Origin: Vibrio splendidus 12E03
Lineage (GTDB): Bacteria; Pseudomonadota; Gammaproteobacteria; Enterobacterales; Vibrionaceae
DNA: 34,070 nt
Direction: 5' to 3'
NCBI RefSeq assembly: GCF_000272105.2
Contig: NZ_AJZD02000009.1
Span: 1 to 34,070 of the forward strand
The notes beneath the pieces are model-generated. The model saw only the letters and a program-made list of their open reading frames with translations, had not been told where the DNA came from and searched no databases. Positions 1-8,989 of the stretch are shown here, in pieces; position 1 is the stretch's first letter; every line of letters begins with the position of its first letter. The position numbers and the translations under genes are program-made.

Positions 1-86
1 AAAGATTAGGTTCGAATTCGGTTAAGTCTCAAGCTTGTATTGAGATGAACTTATCTTAATACCAAAGTTATCTTAATCCGAAAACA

Positions 87-124
87 AAACGCCCTTAGAT
101 TCTTGTGAGAATTTAAGGGCGTTT
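87..124. terminator. Intrinsic terminator, probably bidirectional
   Basis: An 11-bp perfect inverted repeat (AAACGCCCTTA at 87-97 and TAAGGGCGTTT at 114-124) is flanked by A-rich and T-rich edges. It lies downstream of the minus-strand chemoreceptor gene, so it can end that transcript. The symmetric A/T flanks would let it also stop a plus-strand transcript entering from the left edge. Confidence 0.8.
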
Positions 125-215
125 CTGTATCGATAGAATTATAAGAGCAGCTAGTGTTTCAACTCTTGTGCTGTCAGACTTAACTCAGCACACACGTTTA
201 CTTCAGTACGTTCGC

Positions 216-2261
216 TTATTTCAGTACGTATTTATGAAGCATAGCTTGTTGGTGCCCTGCTATCTCTCCGACTTGCTCTGAACTCTCGATCATAGATTCA
301 AGTTGCAGCTTAGTATTTTCGCCCTGCTCAGACACGCGAGTGATAGAATGCGTTACATCGACAGTCGCACGTGCTTGTTGTTCGGTTGCCACCATGATTT
401 GCTCAACACGCCCTTTGATTTGGCTTACTGCAAATTCTATTTTCTCGAAGGCTTGTCTTACATCACCACTGGTTTGCAGTGCATTGGCCATCTCGCTTCT
501 CGATTCCGTTACAGAAGCACGTGAGCGATCTGCTGCCGCTACTAGTTCGTTCATCATGCTACGAATATTGGTAGTTTGCTGGGATGTACCGCTCGCCAAT
601 TTACGCACTTCGTCTGCAACTACCGCAAAACCTCGACCTTGTTCACCTGCTCGCGCCGCTTCTATCGCAGCGTTCAGTGCCAATAAGTTGGTGTTTTCAG
701 CGATACCACTGATCATGTCGACCATTTCACGAATCTGTTTAACTCGACCATCCAAGTCAGCCATCGACTCTTCACTCATGCTAAGAGAGTGCTCAAGCGC
801 TTGTAATCGTTGTTGGTTAAGGCCAACCACTTGGCTGCCATTCACTGACTCATCTTCTGCTATTTGAGCATCGTCGTTCGATGCGTTGGAGATACGAGCA
901 ATCTCACCAATAGATGCTTCCAGTTCCGTAATGGTGGTGATCATATTCTGAAGTGATTCGTTCTGCTCGTTCAAGCTCGAATTAGTTTGCTCTGCAGCGT
1001 CATGGCTTACTTCAGCCGTTTGATAAAGCGTCTCACAGTTGCGCGTAACCAAACGAACCGAGTCCGCGGTTGAATCAACGACGGTATTGAGTTTTGAAGT
1101 AATAACTTGCAGCTCTAGCGGCCCAAGTAATTCGCTCTGTTTAGAGAAGTCATGTTCTGCGAGTGAACTCAACTGTTGAGTAATGTTTCTAAGCCCTTTA
1201 TTCATCCAACGGCGTAACACTAACCATGAAATCACAATGATTACGGCAATCACTAGCCCGCTGATAAACAACACACGATCAATATTGGTGATGGTTTGAT
1301 TTACAATCAGTTCACTTTCATCAATCAGGTGGGAAGCGGTAGAAGACAGCTGATTCAATGTGCTAATGACGGTGTTCGCTAAGTTAATGACTTGCGTTAA
1401 GTTCTGCTCTTGCTGCTGAACCAGTTCGAGTTTCAAGAGGATTTGTTTGATTACACCTTCTTCGGTAAAGCCTTCTTTCACCATCTGGTAAGGCGCCGTC
1501 AAGCTCGCGAACTCAGCGATGTCTGGGTGCCAATCGGCAAAATCGCTATAAGCCAAGTTCAGACCTGCGATTCGGTTTCTCAATTGACGGTATTCGTCTT
1601 GTGCTTTATCAATGTCAGATTGCATCATCAACATCAAGAAGGTGTTCGCCATAGCTGACGCACTGGATGTAAATCGGTTCGCTGCATCGCTCGCTTCTGG
1701 GTTGTCTTCAACCAAGAATGAGCTGATTCGATTCATTTCTGGTCCTATAGATCCAACGCCATAACGGAACTCGCCCATTTTACTGTCGATCAGATTTTGC
1801 TTACTTTGAATCTCAATCTGCGCCAGCAGTACCGTGTTGGTCATAGCTTGCAGTTGCGCCATGTCATCGACAAGGATTTGTTGCTGCTCTAAAGAGATCG
1901 CATCAGGAAAAGATTGGGAGATAAAAAGAAGTTCCTCTAGCGTGGTATTACTCTCTGTCGCGAGTTGGTCAATTGAGCCTCTTGTGGCATTCAGTGTATC
2001 TAAGTCGGTTGATTGGGTACTGTAAGTGAGAAGTTTTACTTGTTCTAATACGCTTTGCGTTAATTCGGCGTTATTTAGAGCAAGGGGTAATGCTTGTTCC
2101 GAGAGTGCATCAAAATGTCCCCCGACACGTTCAACGCCCCGAATGCTAACCATTGATAAAAAACTAACAAGTAAAAGAATGGAAATAAATACAGCAGTGA
2201 CGGTTTGAATGAGCGAGAATGTATAACGTGAGGGTTTTATTGATAAATTTGTGTCGGGCAT
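216..2261 (-). CDS. Methyl-accepting chemotaxis protein
   Basis: A 681-residue transmembrane chemoreceptor that would sense a ligand in the periplasm and control CheA/CheW at the cell pole. It has a short cytoplasmic N-terminus, a first membrane helix at about residues 17-40, a large helical periplasmic domain at about 41-327, a second membrane helix at about 328-349, then HAMP and a long cytoplasmic coiled coil. The diagnostic hairpin tip ([20 protein letters not shown]) sits near residue 517 and is followed by [18 protein letters not shown]. There is no C-terminal CheR-docking pentapeptide; the protein ends in LHKYVLK. The periplasmic domain is not one I can tie to a ligand. It is divergent from the NlpC/P60 gene across about 100 bp and is followed by a terminator at 87-124. 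The family call is secure; the signal sensed is unknown. Confidence 0.95.
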   Translation of the reverse strand: MPDTNLSIKPSRYTFSLIQTVTAVFISILLLVSFLSMVSIRGVERVGGHFDALSEQALPLALNNAELTQSVLEQVKLLTYSTQSTDLDTLNATRGSIDQLATESNTTLEELLFISQSFPDAISLEQQQILVDDMAQLQAMTNTVLLAQIEIQSKQNLIDSKMGEFRYGVGSIGPEMNRISSFLVEDNPEASDAANRFTSSASAMANTFLMLMMQSDIDKAQDEYRQLRNRIAGLNLAYSDFADWHPDIAEFASLTAPYQMVKEGFTEEGVIKQILLKLELVQQQEQNLTQVINLANTVISTLNQLSSTASHLIDESELIVNQTITNIDRVLFISGLVIAVIIVISWLVLRRWMNKGLRNITQQLSSLAEHDFSKQSELLGPLELQVITSKLNTVVDSTADSVRLVTRNCETLYQTAEVSHDAAEQTNSSLNEQNESLQNMITTITELEASIGEIARISNASNDDAQIAEDESVNGSQVVGLNQQRLQALEHSLSMSEESMADLDGRVKQIREMVDMISGIAENTNLLALNAAIEAARAGEQGRGFAVVADEVRKLASGTSQQTTNIRSMMNELVAAADRSRASVTESRSEMANALQTSGDVRQAFEKIEFAVSQIKGRVEQIMVATEQQARATVDVTHSITRVSEQGENTKLQLESMIESSEQVGEIAGHQQAMLHKYVLK

Positions 2262-2365
2262 GTGAAATCCAGTTTGACTACGAAAAGAGATATCCTTAAG
2301 TTAGGTCGTATACTAGAAGTCCTTGATGACGTTTTTATTTCAGTTTTTTGTCAGAAGAGTTACAT

Positions 2366-2845
2366 ATGAAAATCAGAAAAATGGCTGTAGTTACAATAAC
2401 TTTAGCAACATTGGCTGCTTGTAGCTCGTCGCCTTCTCGGCTTAGTCAAACCGCACAGAAACCCCTATCAAAGTCAGAACAATTGACTACAAACGCTTAT
2501 ATGAGCGTGTATGAACAGTGGAAAGGTGTGCCATACCATTTCGGTGGGACATCATTTCGAGGTATAGATTGCTCTGCTTTTGTACAGATAGCCGTCCAAA
2601 ATGCGACTCAACAAGCCCTGCCAAGAACCACAATAGACCAGAGTAAAAAGGGAAAAGAAATAGCGTATGGGCAGGCAACGAGTGGCGACTTGGTGTTTTT
2701 TAAGACATCGATGACAGTGCGACACGTTGGAGTTTACTTAGGAAATAATCAATTCCTACATGCTTCTACATCGAAAGGTGTGATTATATCGAGGCTGGAC
2801 AACCCTTATTGGGCTTCCAAGTTTTGGCACTTTAGGCGTTTATAG
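2366..2845 (+). CDS. NlpC/P60 family lipoprotein, probable peptidoglycan endopeptidase
   Basis: A 159-residue lipoprotein of the NlpC/MepS (Spr) type, expected to cleave peptide cross-links or stem peptides in murein from the periplasmic face of an outer membrane anchor. I place the start at the ATG at 2366, not the upstream TTG at 2348, because this gives a standard signal peptide with lipobox LAAC (Cys at residue 19). The catalytic triad is visible: Cys in GIDCSAFVQ, first His in RHVGVYLG, and second His in FLHAST. The length is close to that of E. coli NlpC and MepS. It is divergent from the chemoreceptor gene and convergent with the DUF3802-like gene, so it is probably monocistronic. The family is sure; the exact bond cleaved is inferred. 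Confidence 0.9.
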   Translation: MKIRKMAVVTITLATLAACSSSPSRLSQTAQKPLSKSEQLTTNAYMSVYEQWKGVPYHFGGTSFRGIDCSAFVQIAVQNATQQALPRTTIDQSKKGKEIAYGQATSGDLVFFKTSMTVRHVGVYLGNNQFLHASTSKGVIISRLDNPYWASKFWHFRRL

Positions 2846-2932
2846 CGATTCAAAAGATTCACCGCTGAACGACATAACATGAAACGTTACGGCTTAAACG
2901 CCTTTTACCATTTTAGAGTGATACGCGAATAG

Positions 2933-3277
2933 CTAGTCGTATTTAGCAACAGCCGTATCAAACAGGTTCTTCACTAACGCGATATATTCATCAAGAAATA
3001 CAATTTGTTCGTTAGTCGCTTTCTTAGCCCACACACCCGCTAATACTTCACCAAGATCCGCTACTACGGCATCTGCTTCTTTCAAAAGTTGAAAACGAAC
3101 GCTCGAATGCAACTCTGGGTTTTGCTCGAAAATAGCCATGATGTTCGTTGAAATCATGTCGGTAACAATATCTTCGACACTTTCGTTTCCAGTATCACCA
3201 TTACTATTGGTAAACACATCAAGGTTGAATGATAGGTGCTCGATTAAAGCCAAATAGCCATCGGTTTCTACAACCAC
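2933..3277 (-). CDS. DUF3802-like conserved protein
   Basis: A 114-residue acidic, mostly helical, soluble protein that I recognise as resembling the DUF3802 family of Vibrio and related gammaproteobacteria; its function is not known to me. The start is a GTG at 3277 preceded by GGAGA six bases upstream, which fits better than any internal ATG. There is no signal peptide, membrane helix or cysteine pair. It is convergent with the NlpC/P60 gene and followed upstream by a 585-bp gap, so it is a single-gene unit. The family assignment is from memory of sequence style (VVETDGYLALIEHL start) and should be treated as probable only. Confidence 0.75.
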   Translation of the reverse strand: MVVETDGYLALIEHLSFNLDVFTNSNGDTGNESVEDIVTDMISTNIMAIFEQNPELHSSVRFQLLKEADAVVADLGEVLAGVWAKKATNEQIVFLDEYIALVKNLFDTAVAKYD

Positions 3278-3862
3278 AATAATTCTCCGTTTTAAGCTCT
3301 AGAGCAGATTAATACGTACTTGCCTAATACTATGTAAATGAAGCTATTTGTCATCACTTTATTGTCCAAAACCGCATTAAAATGATCCTAGTTAGTATTT
3401 CAGCTTAAAATTAAATCGATATAGCTTTATGTGGTATACCTGCCTACTTACGACATAAGTAAATTCACGCCAACAAAGTGTAAGACAAACTTTAAAGCAA
3501 AGTATTGCGCCAGTTAACAATAGCCCTTTCAACTAACTCTAAAAGCTCATTTAATTTAGTCGCTAGACAATAACAAGCTCAAATCACTTTTCCAGTTTGT
3601 TGCGTTCAAAACCGTTTCGATTGTGAGACCAGTTCCAAACTATTTCATCACGTCAGGTTTTCAATTTATGTTTGTATTTCAAAGAGCTTGAATCAGTTCG
3701 ACTTCACAATTCGGCCAATTGATTCTGCGTAAGATGAAGAAGAGCCAAGAACATTGACCAGTGCGTCTATAAATTGTTCAGATTTATCCTAAACTATTGC
3801 TATTAAACAAACAGTATTTCTAACCTTCAATCTTTTTAACTTTCAGTCTTTGAGGATTTCCT
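3278..3862. other. Intergenic gap of 585 bp with no recognised gene
   Basis: This AT-rich gap lies between the divergently read DUF3802-like and fructosamine-kinase genes and must contain both their promoters. I see no open frame of credible length, no tRNA-like cloverleaf, no strong hairpin with a T-tract, and no repeat array. The last 25 bases carry the ribosome binding site of the kinase gene (GAGG before the ATG at 3863). Confidence 0.5.
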
Positions 3863-4729
3863 ATGTGGCAGGCCATTTCTCAACAACTTTCAGATACTCT
3901 TCTATTTAACTTTCAGATTACTGAACGTACCAAGGTTTCTGGTGGCGACATTAACGATTGCTATATGATCAGCGATGGTAATGAACGTTACTTTGTGAAA
4001 GTGAATCAGCGAGAATTTTTACCTAAGTTTGAAATTGAAGCTGAGAACTTACGCTTGTTAAGAGAAACCTCCACTGTTTACGTTCCTGAGTTGGTGCTTA
4101 TTGGCAAAACCAAAGAGTGCTCGTTCATTATTCTGAATTACTTGCCGACCAAACCGCTCGAGACGGGCAACAATAGCTTCGATTTCGGCGTTCAGCTTGC
4201 GCAGCTTCATCAATGGGGCGAGCAAAAAGAGTTTGGTTGCGACCAAGACAACTATATCGGCAGCACACTTCAACCCAACCCTTGGCATAAGAAATGGGGT
4301 CGATTTTTCTCAGAGCAACGCATTGGTTTCCAACTGCAACTGCTCAAAGAGAAAGGCATCGAGTTTGGTGATATTGATGACATCGTTGATGTGGTGAATA
4401 TGCGTCTTGCTGGCCACAACCCTCGCCCTTCTTTGCTTCATGGGGATCTTTGGAATGGCAATGTAGCAAATTCAGCCTTTGGGCCAATCTGTTACGACCC
4501 GGCTTGTTACTGGGGTGATCATGAATGCGATTTGGCATTAACGGAATTGTTTGAAGGATTTCCAAAAGAGTTTTATGAAGGTTACCAGAGCGTCAATCCA
4601 CTCGACGTTGGCTATACTGATCGGAAAGACATTTACAACTTGTACCATCTTCTTAACCACTGCAATCAATTTGGCGGCGAATATTTAGCACAAACTGAAG
4701 CATGCATTCAGAAGATACAGGCCGTTTAA
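3863..4729 (+). CDS. Fructosamine kinase family protein (YniA-like)
   Basis: A 288-residue cytoplasmic kinase of the fructosamine-3-kinase/YniA family, which phosphorylates sugar adducts on amines and is proposed to repair glycated proteins. The aminoglycoside-phosphotransferase-like fold is marked by the catalytic loop HGDLWNGNV near residue 193, the metal-binding segment YDPACYWGDHECDLAL that follows, and an N-lobe with FVKVNQREFLPKFEIEAE where the ATP-binding lysine is expected. The length matches the family (about 285-290). The gene starts at an ATG with GAGG upstream and stands alone, with the small CPXCG gene starting 93 bp after its stop. The real substrate in bacteria is not firmly established. 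Confidence 0.92.
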   Translation: MWQAISQQLSDTLLFNFQITERTKVSGGDINDCYMISDGNERYFVKVNQREFLPKFEIEAENLRLLRETSTVYVPELVLIGKTKECSFIILNYLPTKPLETGNNSFDFGVQLAQLHQWGEQKEFGCDQDNYIGSTLQPNPWHKKWGRFFSEQRIGFQLQLLKEKGIEFGDIDDIVDVVNMRLAGHNPRPSLLHGDLWNGNVANSAFGPICYDPACYWGDHECDLALTELFEGFPKEFYEGYQSVNPLDVGYTDRKDIYNLYHLLNHCNQFGGEYLAQTEACIQKIQAV

Positions 4730-4822
4730 TACCAATCACAGCGAGCTAAGTCGTTCTATAAAGCTACTGCGATCTATACAAGCGACTACGATTGGAACAA
4801 GTTACAGTGAGGAGAATTCGCG

Positions 4823-5026
4823 ATGCATAAATACACAGAGAAACATGTCTCCTGCCCCCACTGTGGGCATGCCATCAGCATAACGCTTGATGCTTCTAAT
4901 GGGAGCCAAGATTTTTATGACGATTGCCCAGCATGTTGCAATGCCATTCACCTCGACATGCAGGTAGATGAAGTAAGAGACAGGATTAATCTCTCGATTG
5001 ATGCAGACGACGAACAAGTCTTCTAA
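4823..5026 (+). CDS. CPXCG motif-containing cysteine-rich protein
   Basis: A 67-residue protein with a CPHCGH motif at residues 11-16 and a CPACC motif at residues 35-39, as in the small 'CPXCG motif-containing cysteine-rich protein' family. The four spaced cysteines should bind one zinc ion in a ribbon. The C-terminal third is acidic (DEVRDRINLSIDADDEQVF). The ATG at 4823 follows a good GAGGAG site. It lies downstream of the kinase gene and upstream of a terminator at 5121-5148. The role of this family is unknown to me. An overlapping minus-strand frame across the same bases is a shadow. Confidence 0.9.
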   Translation: MHKYTEKHVSCPHCGHAISITLDASNGSQDFYDDCPACCNAIHLDMQVDEVRDRINLSIDADDEQVF

Positions 5027-5120
5027 CACCTACTCTCTTGTCGAGTTGGCTCTACACCTCGATTTAAAGCTACCCTCGATTCTGAGGCTAGCCTAGAAAA
5101 ACGCAGATACATACAAATAG

Positions 5121-5148
5121 AAAAAGAGCACTCAATGTGCTCTTTTTT
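5121..5148. terminator. Bidirectional intrinsic terminator
   Basis: The stem AAAAAGAGCAC (5121-5131) pairs with GTGCTCTTTTT (5137-5147) around the loop TCAAT, with runs of A and T on the two edges. It sits between the convergent CPXCG and riboflavin synthase genes and can serve both. Confidence 0.88.
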
Positions 5149-5211
5149 AATGTCTTCGAGGTTTACTTAGTCAGCGCTTTTTAAGCAAGTGCTGCTGATA
5201 AACCGCAACTA

Positions 5212-5820
5212 CTATTTTTGGTTTGCTAGTACGCGTTCAACAGTATCAACAATCGCTTGTGTTTGAGGATCAAACTCAATGTTTACTTGGTCGCCTACTT
5301 CACGGCCGCCAAACAGAGTACGATTCAGCGTTTCTGGGATCAGGTGAACAGAGAAACGGTTCTCTTCCACTTCACCAATCGTCAATGAACAACCATCAAC
5401 GCCGATGTAGCCCTTACTCAACACATACTTCATTGATTCTTGAGGCAGCTCAAACCAAAGCGTGCGGTTGTTTTCTGTCTTAATCACATCAACGAGATTA
5501 GCCATCAAAGTAATGTGGCCAGACATGCTATGCCCGCCAATTTCGTCACCAAACTTTGCTGCACGCTCAACATTCACTTTGTCACCAACATTCAGCTGAC
5601 CTAAGTTCGTCAATCGCAATGTCGCTTGCATTAAATCAAAAGCAATCTGGTTGCTAGAAATTTCCGTTACCGTTAAGCAACAACCGTTATGAGCTACTGA
5701 AGCGCCAATTGCTAACCCCTCAACCATTTCGTCACTTAACTCAATGGTATGAGTTTGAAACAACTCTTTTTTGTTTATAGCAACCAGTGTTGCCATGCCT
5801 TGAACGATACCTGTAAACAT
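5212..5820 (-). CDS. ribE: Riboflavin synthase, alpha subunit
   Basis: A 202-residue riboflavin synthase that dismutates two 6,7-dimethyl-8-ribityllumazine molecules into riboflavin plus the pyrimidine precursor. The classic start MFTGIV fixes the initiation codon at 5820; the extra six residues upstream (MLNRNL) are not typical. Two lumazine-binding repeats are visible: residues 1-95 with the [14 protein letters not shown] segment and 96-195 with [15 protein letters not shown]. The gene is divergent from norM across 161 bp, an arrangement I remember as common in Vibrio. I see no FMN riboswitch in the short leader. The symbol could also be written ribC, depending on naming convention. Confidence 0.95.
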   Translation of the reverse strand: MFTGIVQGMATLVAINKKELFQTHTIELSDEMVEGLAIGASVAHNGCCLTVTEISSNQIAFDLMQATLRLTNLGQLNVGDKVNVERAAKFGDEIGGHSMSGHITLMANLVDVIKTENNRTLWFELPQESMKYVLSKGYIGVDGCSLTIGEVEENRFSVHLIPETLNRTLFGGREVGDQVNIEFDPQTQAIVDTVERVLANQK

Positions 5821-5981
5821 AAGATTCCTATTTAGCATTCTAGTAACAGTTTTTCATAGCAGTTATTGTGACATTTCTTTATGATTCGTCCAGTGGAAGC
5901 TTAAGATCATTGTCTCTGATTCCTTCAGAATGTCCTTTCCTACACTATTATTCTAATTTTCCCTCTTATTTGGAGTTGTTT

Positions 5982-7352
5982 GTGCATCGTTACAAAGAAG
6001 AATCCTCGAATCTAATCAAACTTGCGACCCCAGTATTGATCGCATCTGTTGCACAAACTGGAATGGGTTTTGTTGATACCGTAATGGCCGGTGGCGTAAG
6101 TGCTATCGATATGGCGGCGGTTTCGATTGCAGCAAGTATCTGGCTACCATCAATCTTATTTGGTGTCGGTCTATTGATGGCGTTGGTTCCTGTCGTTGCA
6201 CAGCTGAATGGTTCTGGTCGACAAGTCAAAATTCCATTTGAGATTCAACAAGGTGCGTTTTTAGCTCTCGTCATTTCCCTACCAATCATTGGCGTACTGT
6301 TCCAGACACAATTGATATTGGAGTGGATGGACATTGAACAACTCATGGCGGAAAAGACCATCGGCTATATGAATGCGGTGATGTTTGCTGTACCTGCGTT
6401 TTTGTTGTTCCAAACATTGCGAAGCTTTACCGATGGTATGTCTTTAACTAAGCCTGCGATGGTGATTGGTTTTATTGGCTTGCTATTAAACATCCCGCTG
6501 AACTGGATGTTCGTATACGGAAAACTTGGTGCTCCTGCTCTGGGTGGTGTTGGCTGTGGCGTGGCAACGGCTATCGTATATTGGGTGATGTTTGCTCTGC
6601 TGTTCGCTTACGTTTTAACATCAAAGCGTTTGGCGAAAATCAACATCTTCGGTACGTTCCATAAACCGCAACTTAAAGCTCAAATTCGTCTGTTTAGACT
6701 TGGGTTCCCTGTGGCGGCCGCTATCTTCTTCGAGGTAACTCTGTTTGCGGTGGTTTCTCTGTTAGTTGCACCATTGGGTTCATTGATTGTTGCCGCGCAC
6801 CAAGTCGCGATCAACTTCTCTTCGCTAGTCTTCATGATTCCAATGAGTATCGGTGCAGCCGTGAGTATTCGTGTTGGCCATAAGTTGGGCGAAAACAACA
6901 CCGAAGGTGCGAAGATCGCGACACACGTGGGTATCATTGTTGGTTTAGTTACAGCCCTTATGACAGCGGCGTTAACGATTCTGTTTAGAGAACAGGTTGC
7001 ATTACTTTACACAGAGAACACGGCAGTAATTACGGTTGCAATGCAGTTGCTGTTGTTCGCGGCGGTTTATCAATGTACTGACGCCATCCAAGTTATCGCG
7101 GCAGGTGCTCTGCGTGGCTACAAAGACATGCGTTCAATCTTCAACATTACCTTCGTTGCTTATTGGTTACTTGGTCTGCCTATCGGCTACATCTTAGGTA
7201 TGAAAGATTGGATTGTCGAACCTATGGGCGCGCACGGCTTCTGGATTGGTTTTATTGTTGGTCTAACATCAGCAGCGATAATGCTGGGTATGCGCCTACA
7301 CTGGATGCACAAGCAGGACGATGAAGTTCAATTAGAATTTAGTTCTCGTTAG
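5982..7352 (+). CDS. norM: MATE family multidrug efflux transporter NorM
   Basis: A Na+-coupled multidrug and toxin extrusion pump in the inner membrane. I choose the GTG at 5982 (MHRYKEESSNLIKLATPV) because it has GGAG six bases upstream and gives 456 residues, the length of Vibrio NorM. An open frame runs further upstream to 5868, but that extension is not membrane-pump-like. About 12 hydrophobic helices are visible, in two halves with the MATE-type segments QTGMGFVDTVMAG near the N-terminus and AHQVAINFSSLVFMIPMSIG in the second half. The gene is divergent from ribE and ends in a strong terminator at 7383-7413. The assignment is firm; the drug range is not deducible. Confidence 0.95.
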   Translation: MHRYKEESSNLIKLATPVLIASVAQTGMGFVDTVMAGGVSAIDMAAVSIAASIWLPSILFGVGLLMALVPVVAQLNGSGRQVKIPFEIQQGAFLALVISLPIIGVLFQTQLILEWMDIEQLMAEKTIGYMNAVMFAVPAFLLFQTLRSFTDGMSLTKPAMVIGFIGLLLNIPLNWMFVYGKLGAPALGGVGCGVATAIVYWVMFALLFAYVLTSKRLAKINIFGTFHKPQLKAQIRLFRLGFPVAAAIFFEVTLFAVVSLLVAPLGSLIVAAHQVAINFSSLVFMIPMSIGAAVSIRVGHKLGENNTEGAKIATHVGIIVGLVTALMTAALTILFREQVALLYTENTAVITVAMQLLLFAAVYQCTDAIQVIAAGALRGYKDMRSIFNITFVAYWLLGLPIGYILGMKDWIVEPMGAHGFWIGFIVGLTSAAIMLGMRLHWMHKQDDEVQLEFSSR

Positions 7353-7382
7353 ACTCGTATTTACTAAATCAATATTCAATAC

Positions 7383-7413
7383 AAAAAGAGCTCTGATTTT
7401 CAGGGCTCTTTTT
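7383..7413. terminator. Intrinsic terminator, bidirectional
   Basis: AAAAAGAGCTCTG (7383-7395) pairs with CAGGGCTCTTTTT (7401-7413) with one wobble around the loop ATTTT, between the convergent norM and ligase genes. Confidence 0.88.
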
Positions 7414-7443
7414 CATTTACTGGTCAGCTAGATAACATACGCC

Positions 7444-8286
7444 CTAATACTCACTCTTCTCTCTGACGAAACGGGCAAACTTGGGCTTTCCGTTTTGAGT
7501 AAATCCATTGTAGCGAAAGGTAATGCGGCTACCGATCTCTGGCGGTGCAAGTCTCATTTGGTCACTGAACCCACTGCCTATATAAAATTCAACACCCTCT
7601 TGCGTTTGAACCAAAATTGAACCCATCATGCCTTTATACTTACCTGTCCCGCCTTTATAACCAATAACCGTGGCTTCGGCATCATGATGCCTTTTTAGTT
7701 TTAACAGGTCATTACTTCGGCCTGCTTGATAACGACTGGTGATCTTTCTAAGCATCAAACCTTCGCCATTCCGCTCATCAACATTATCGAGCTGATGAAA
7801 CAATGCTTCTTCACTTTGAATCGGTACATGCTCTATGTAGCTGACATGTGGTTCTCCAATTACGCTGACCCAATGCAAAATGTTGTAATAGCGTTTTTGA
7901 TAATCACCTGCTGCACCGGGCATATCAAATAACATAAAATCGATTTGACGCCATGCTGTGTCACTCGGCGTATGGTCGAGAACGGTAGATTGAACGAGAT
8001 GGAACTTGCCTCTTCCTGCCCACAACTCTCCTTCGAGATGGACCTTAGGTAAGTTTTCCGTAAACCACTTGGGTGAGTAAATACGATTACCATTGCGTGT
8101 ATAAAGATGTTGTCCATCCCATAGAGCCCGAATCCCATCAAGTTTTTCACTCTTCCAGTATTCAGAAACATCTATGCCTTGCTGGTAGGAGTTTGCAAGC
8201 ACCAAATGGTCAGGAGGCAAATAGGATGAATGAGAAGAAAGCGAACACGCCCATAGAGTGGCTAAAGCCAATTTGGTTAATCTCAT
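7444..8286 (-). CDS. LigE-type ATP-dependent DNA ligase, secreted
   Basis: A 280-residue minimal ATP-dependent DNA ligase of the type found in Vibrio, Haemophilus and Neisseria with a signal peptide (LigE), thought to act on DNA in the periplasm. The nucleotidyl lysine lies in motif I, KLDGIRALWDG, near residue 47. Further motifs are the RNGNRIYSP segment, HLEGELWAGRG (motif III region), EGLMLRK (motif IV), and LLKLKRHHDAEA (motif V). A small OB domain follows to the C-terminus. The start at 8286 is chosen from two adjacent ATGs because GGAG lies six bases upstream of it. The N-terminus (MRLTKLALATLWACSLSSHS) is an export signal; LWAC is a poor lipobox, so lipid attachment is possible but unproven. 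It is divergent from the syp operon. Confidence 0.9.
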   Translation of the reverse strand: MRLTKLALATLWACSLSSHSSYLPPDHLVLANSYQQGIDVSEYWKSEKLDGIRALWDGQHLYTRNGNRIYSPKWFTENLPKVHLEGELWAGRGKFHLVQSTVLDHTPSDTAWRQIDFMLFDMPGAAGDYQKRYYNILHWVSVIGEPHVSYIEHVPIQSEEALFHQLDNVDERNGEGLMLRKITSRYQAGRSNDLLKLKRHHDAEATVIGYKGGTGKYKGMMGSILVQTQEGVEFYIGSGFSDQMRLAPPEIGSRITFRYNGFTQNGKPKFARFVREKSEY

Positions 8287-8463
8287 CATCTGCTCCGTAT
8301 TAATATCTGTAGTGGTCAACAAATGCCTTTAATCCTAAGCGCTCTAACACGCAGTTAGACAATCTTTGCCAGGAGATGCGATCCACTCATCAACCTTATC
8401 TAACCTTTTCATTTATTCATTAAATTAATGACTTATAACTCTCATATATTCCGCCGTTTTTAG

Positions 8464-8500
8464 TTCTCATATTGAGAAACGTCTTTTCTCAATATGAGAT
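8464..8500. promoter_or_regulatory. Two SypG-type activator boxes upstream of sypA
   Basis: TTCTCATATTGAGAA (8464-8478) and TTCTCAATATGAGAT (8486-8500) each match the described V. fischeri SypG site TTCTCANNNTGMDWN. They lie 22 bp apart start to start, about two helical turns, and together form a 14-bp inverted repeat around ACGTCTT. The second box ends 48 bp before the -24 element. Confidence 0.8.
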
Positions 8501-8548
8501 AGGAATTCGCACTAAACATAACTAATTGAAAAATAACAACATAAAAGT

Positions 8549-8564
8549 TGGCACATTCAGTGCA
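8549..8564 (+). promoter_or_regulatory. Sigma-54 promoter of the sypA operon
   Basis: TGGCACATTCAGTGCA has GG and GC separated by exactly 10 bases, as required for sigma-54. The only departure from TTGCA at -12 is a G. Transcription would start near 8575, leaving a short leader of about 23 nt before the sypA ATG at 8598. Confidence 0.8.
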
Positions 8565-8597
8565 ATTGTCCATACATACTTAAAAGGAGATATCGCT

Positions 8598-8927
8598 ATG
8601 GAACTACGTAAGATTGATTTAAACACAACGACACTGACACTTTCTATTTTCGGTGATCTGGATGCAGCGGGTAGCCGCGATGCGCAGACCGACATTGACG
8701 ATGTGATTTCAAATGATGGTCACCAAGAGATCGAAGTCGATTTCAGTGAAGTGCAGTTTTTGGACTCTTCAGGTGTAGGCGCGATTGTTTATATGTTCAA
8801 ACGCCTAACTGAACGTGAAAGAAATATGCGCTTGGAAAACGTATCAGGTCAGCCACTAGAAATTATGAATCTACTGCGTATTGGCCACGCTATCCCTGTT
8901 AACTCAAAAAATCCTACCAATTCATGA
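8598..8927 (+). CDS. sypA: STAS-domain protein, SypA-like
   Basis: A 109-residue single STAS domain (anti-sigma-factor-antagonist fold). I use the ATG at 8598, with AAGGAGA seven bases upstream; an upstream TTG at 8526 would place the start ahead of the sigma-54 promoter and is rejected. The motif FLDSSGVGAIVY carries the conserved serine at residue 57, equivalent by position to the Ser that the kinase/phosphatase SypE modifies in V. fischeri SypA. It is first in an operon with sypB, C and D. No sypE is present in the window, so whether this Ser is still regulated is open. The protein type is certain; the SypA identity comes from gene order and sequence style. Confidence 0.9.
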   Translation: MELRKIDLNTTTLTLSIFGDLDAAGSRDAQTDIDDVISNDGHQEIEVDFSEVQFLDSSGVGAIVYMFKRLTERERNMRLENVSGQPLEIMNLLRIGHAIPVNSKNPTNS

Positions 8928-8989
8928 AGATCCACTAAGCTAGAAGTAACTAAAAATAATAATAAAAAGAAAAAACAAAGGACGTTGGC

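Noticed and set aside
340..867. Plus-strand open frame of 175 codons
   Set aside because: Antisense shadow of the conserved signalling domain of the chemoreceptor; the protein has no family features.
5868..5981. N-terminal extension of NorM from the first possible start
   Set aside because: The extension is not membrane-pump-like and the GTG at 5982 has a proper ribosome binding site and gives the family length.
5821..5981. FMN riboswitch in the ribE leader
   Set aside because: The space is too short and shows none of the RFN stem motifs.
8526..8597. Longer SypA starting at the TTG at 8526
   Set aside because: It would start before the sigma-54 promoter and its transcription start, and the ATG at 8598 has an excellent ribosome binding site.
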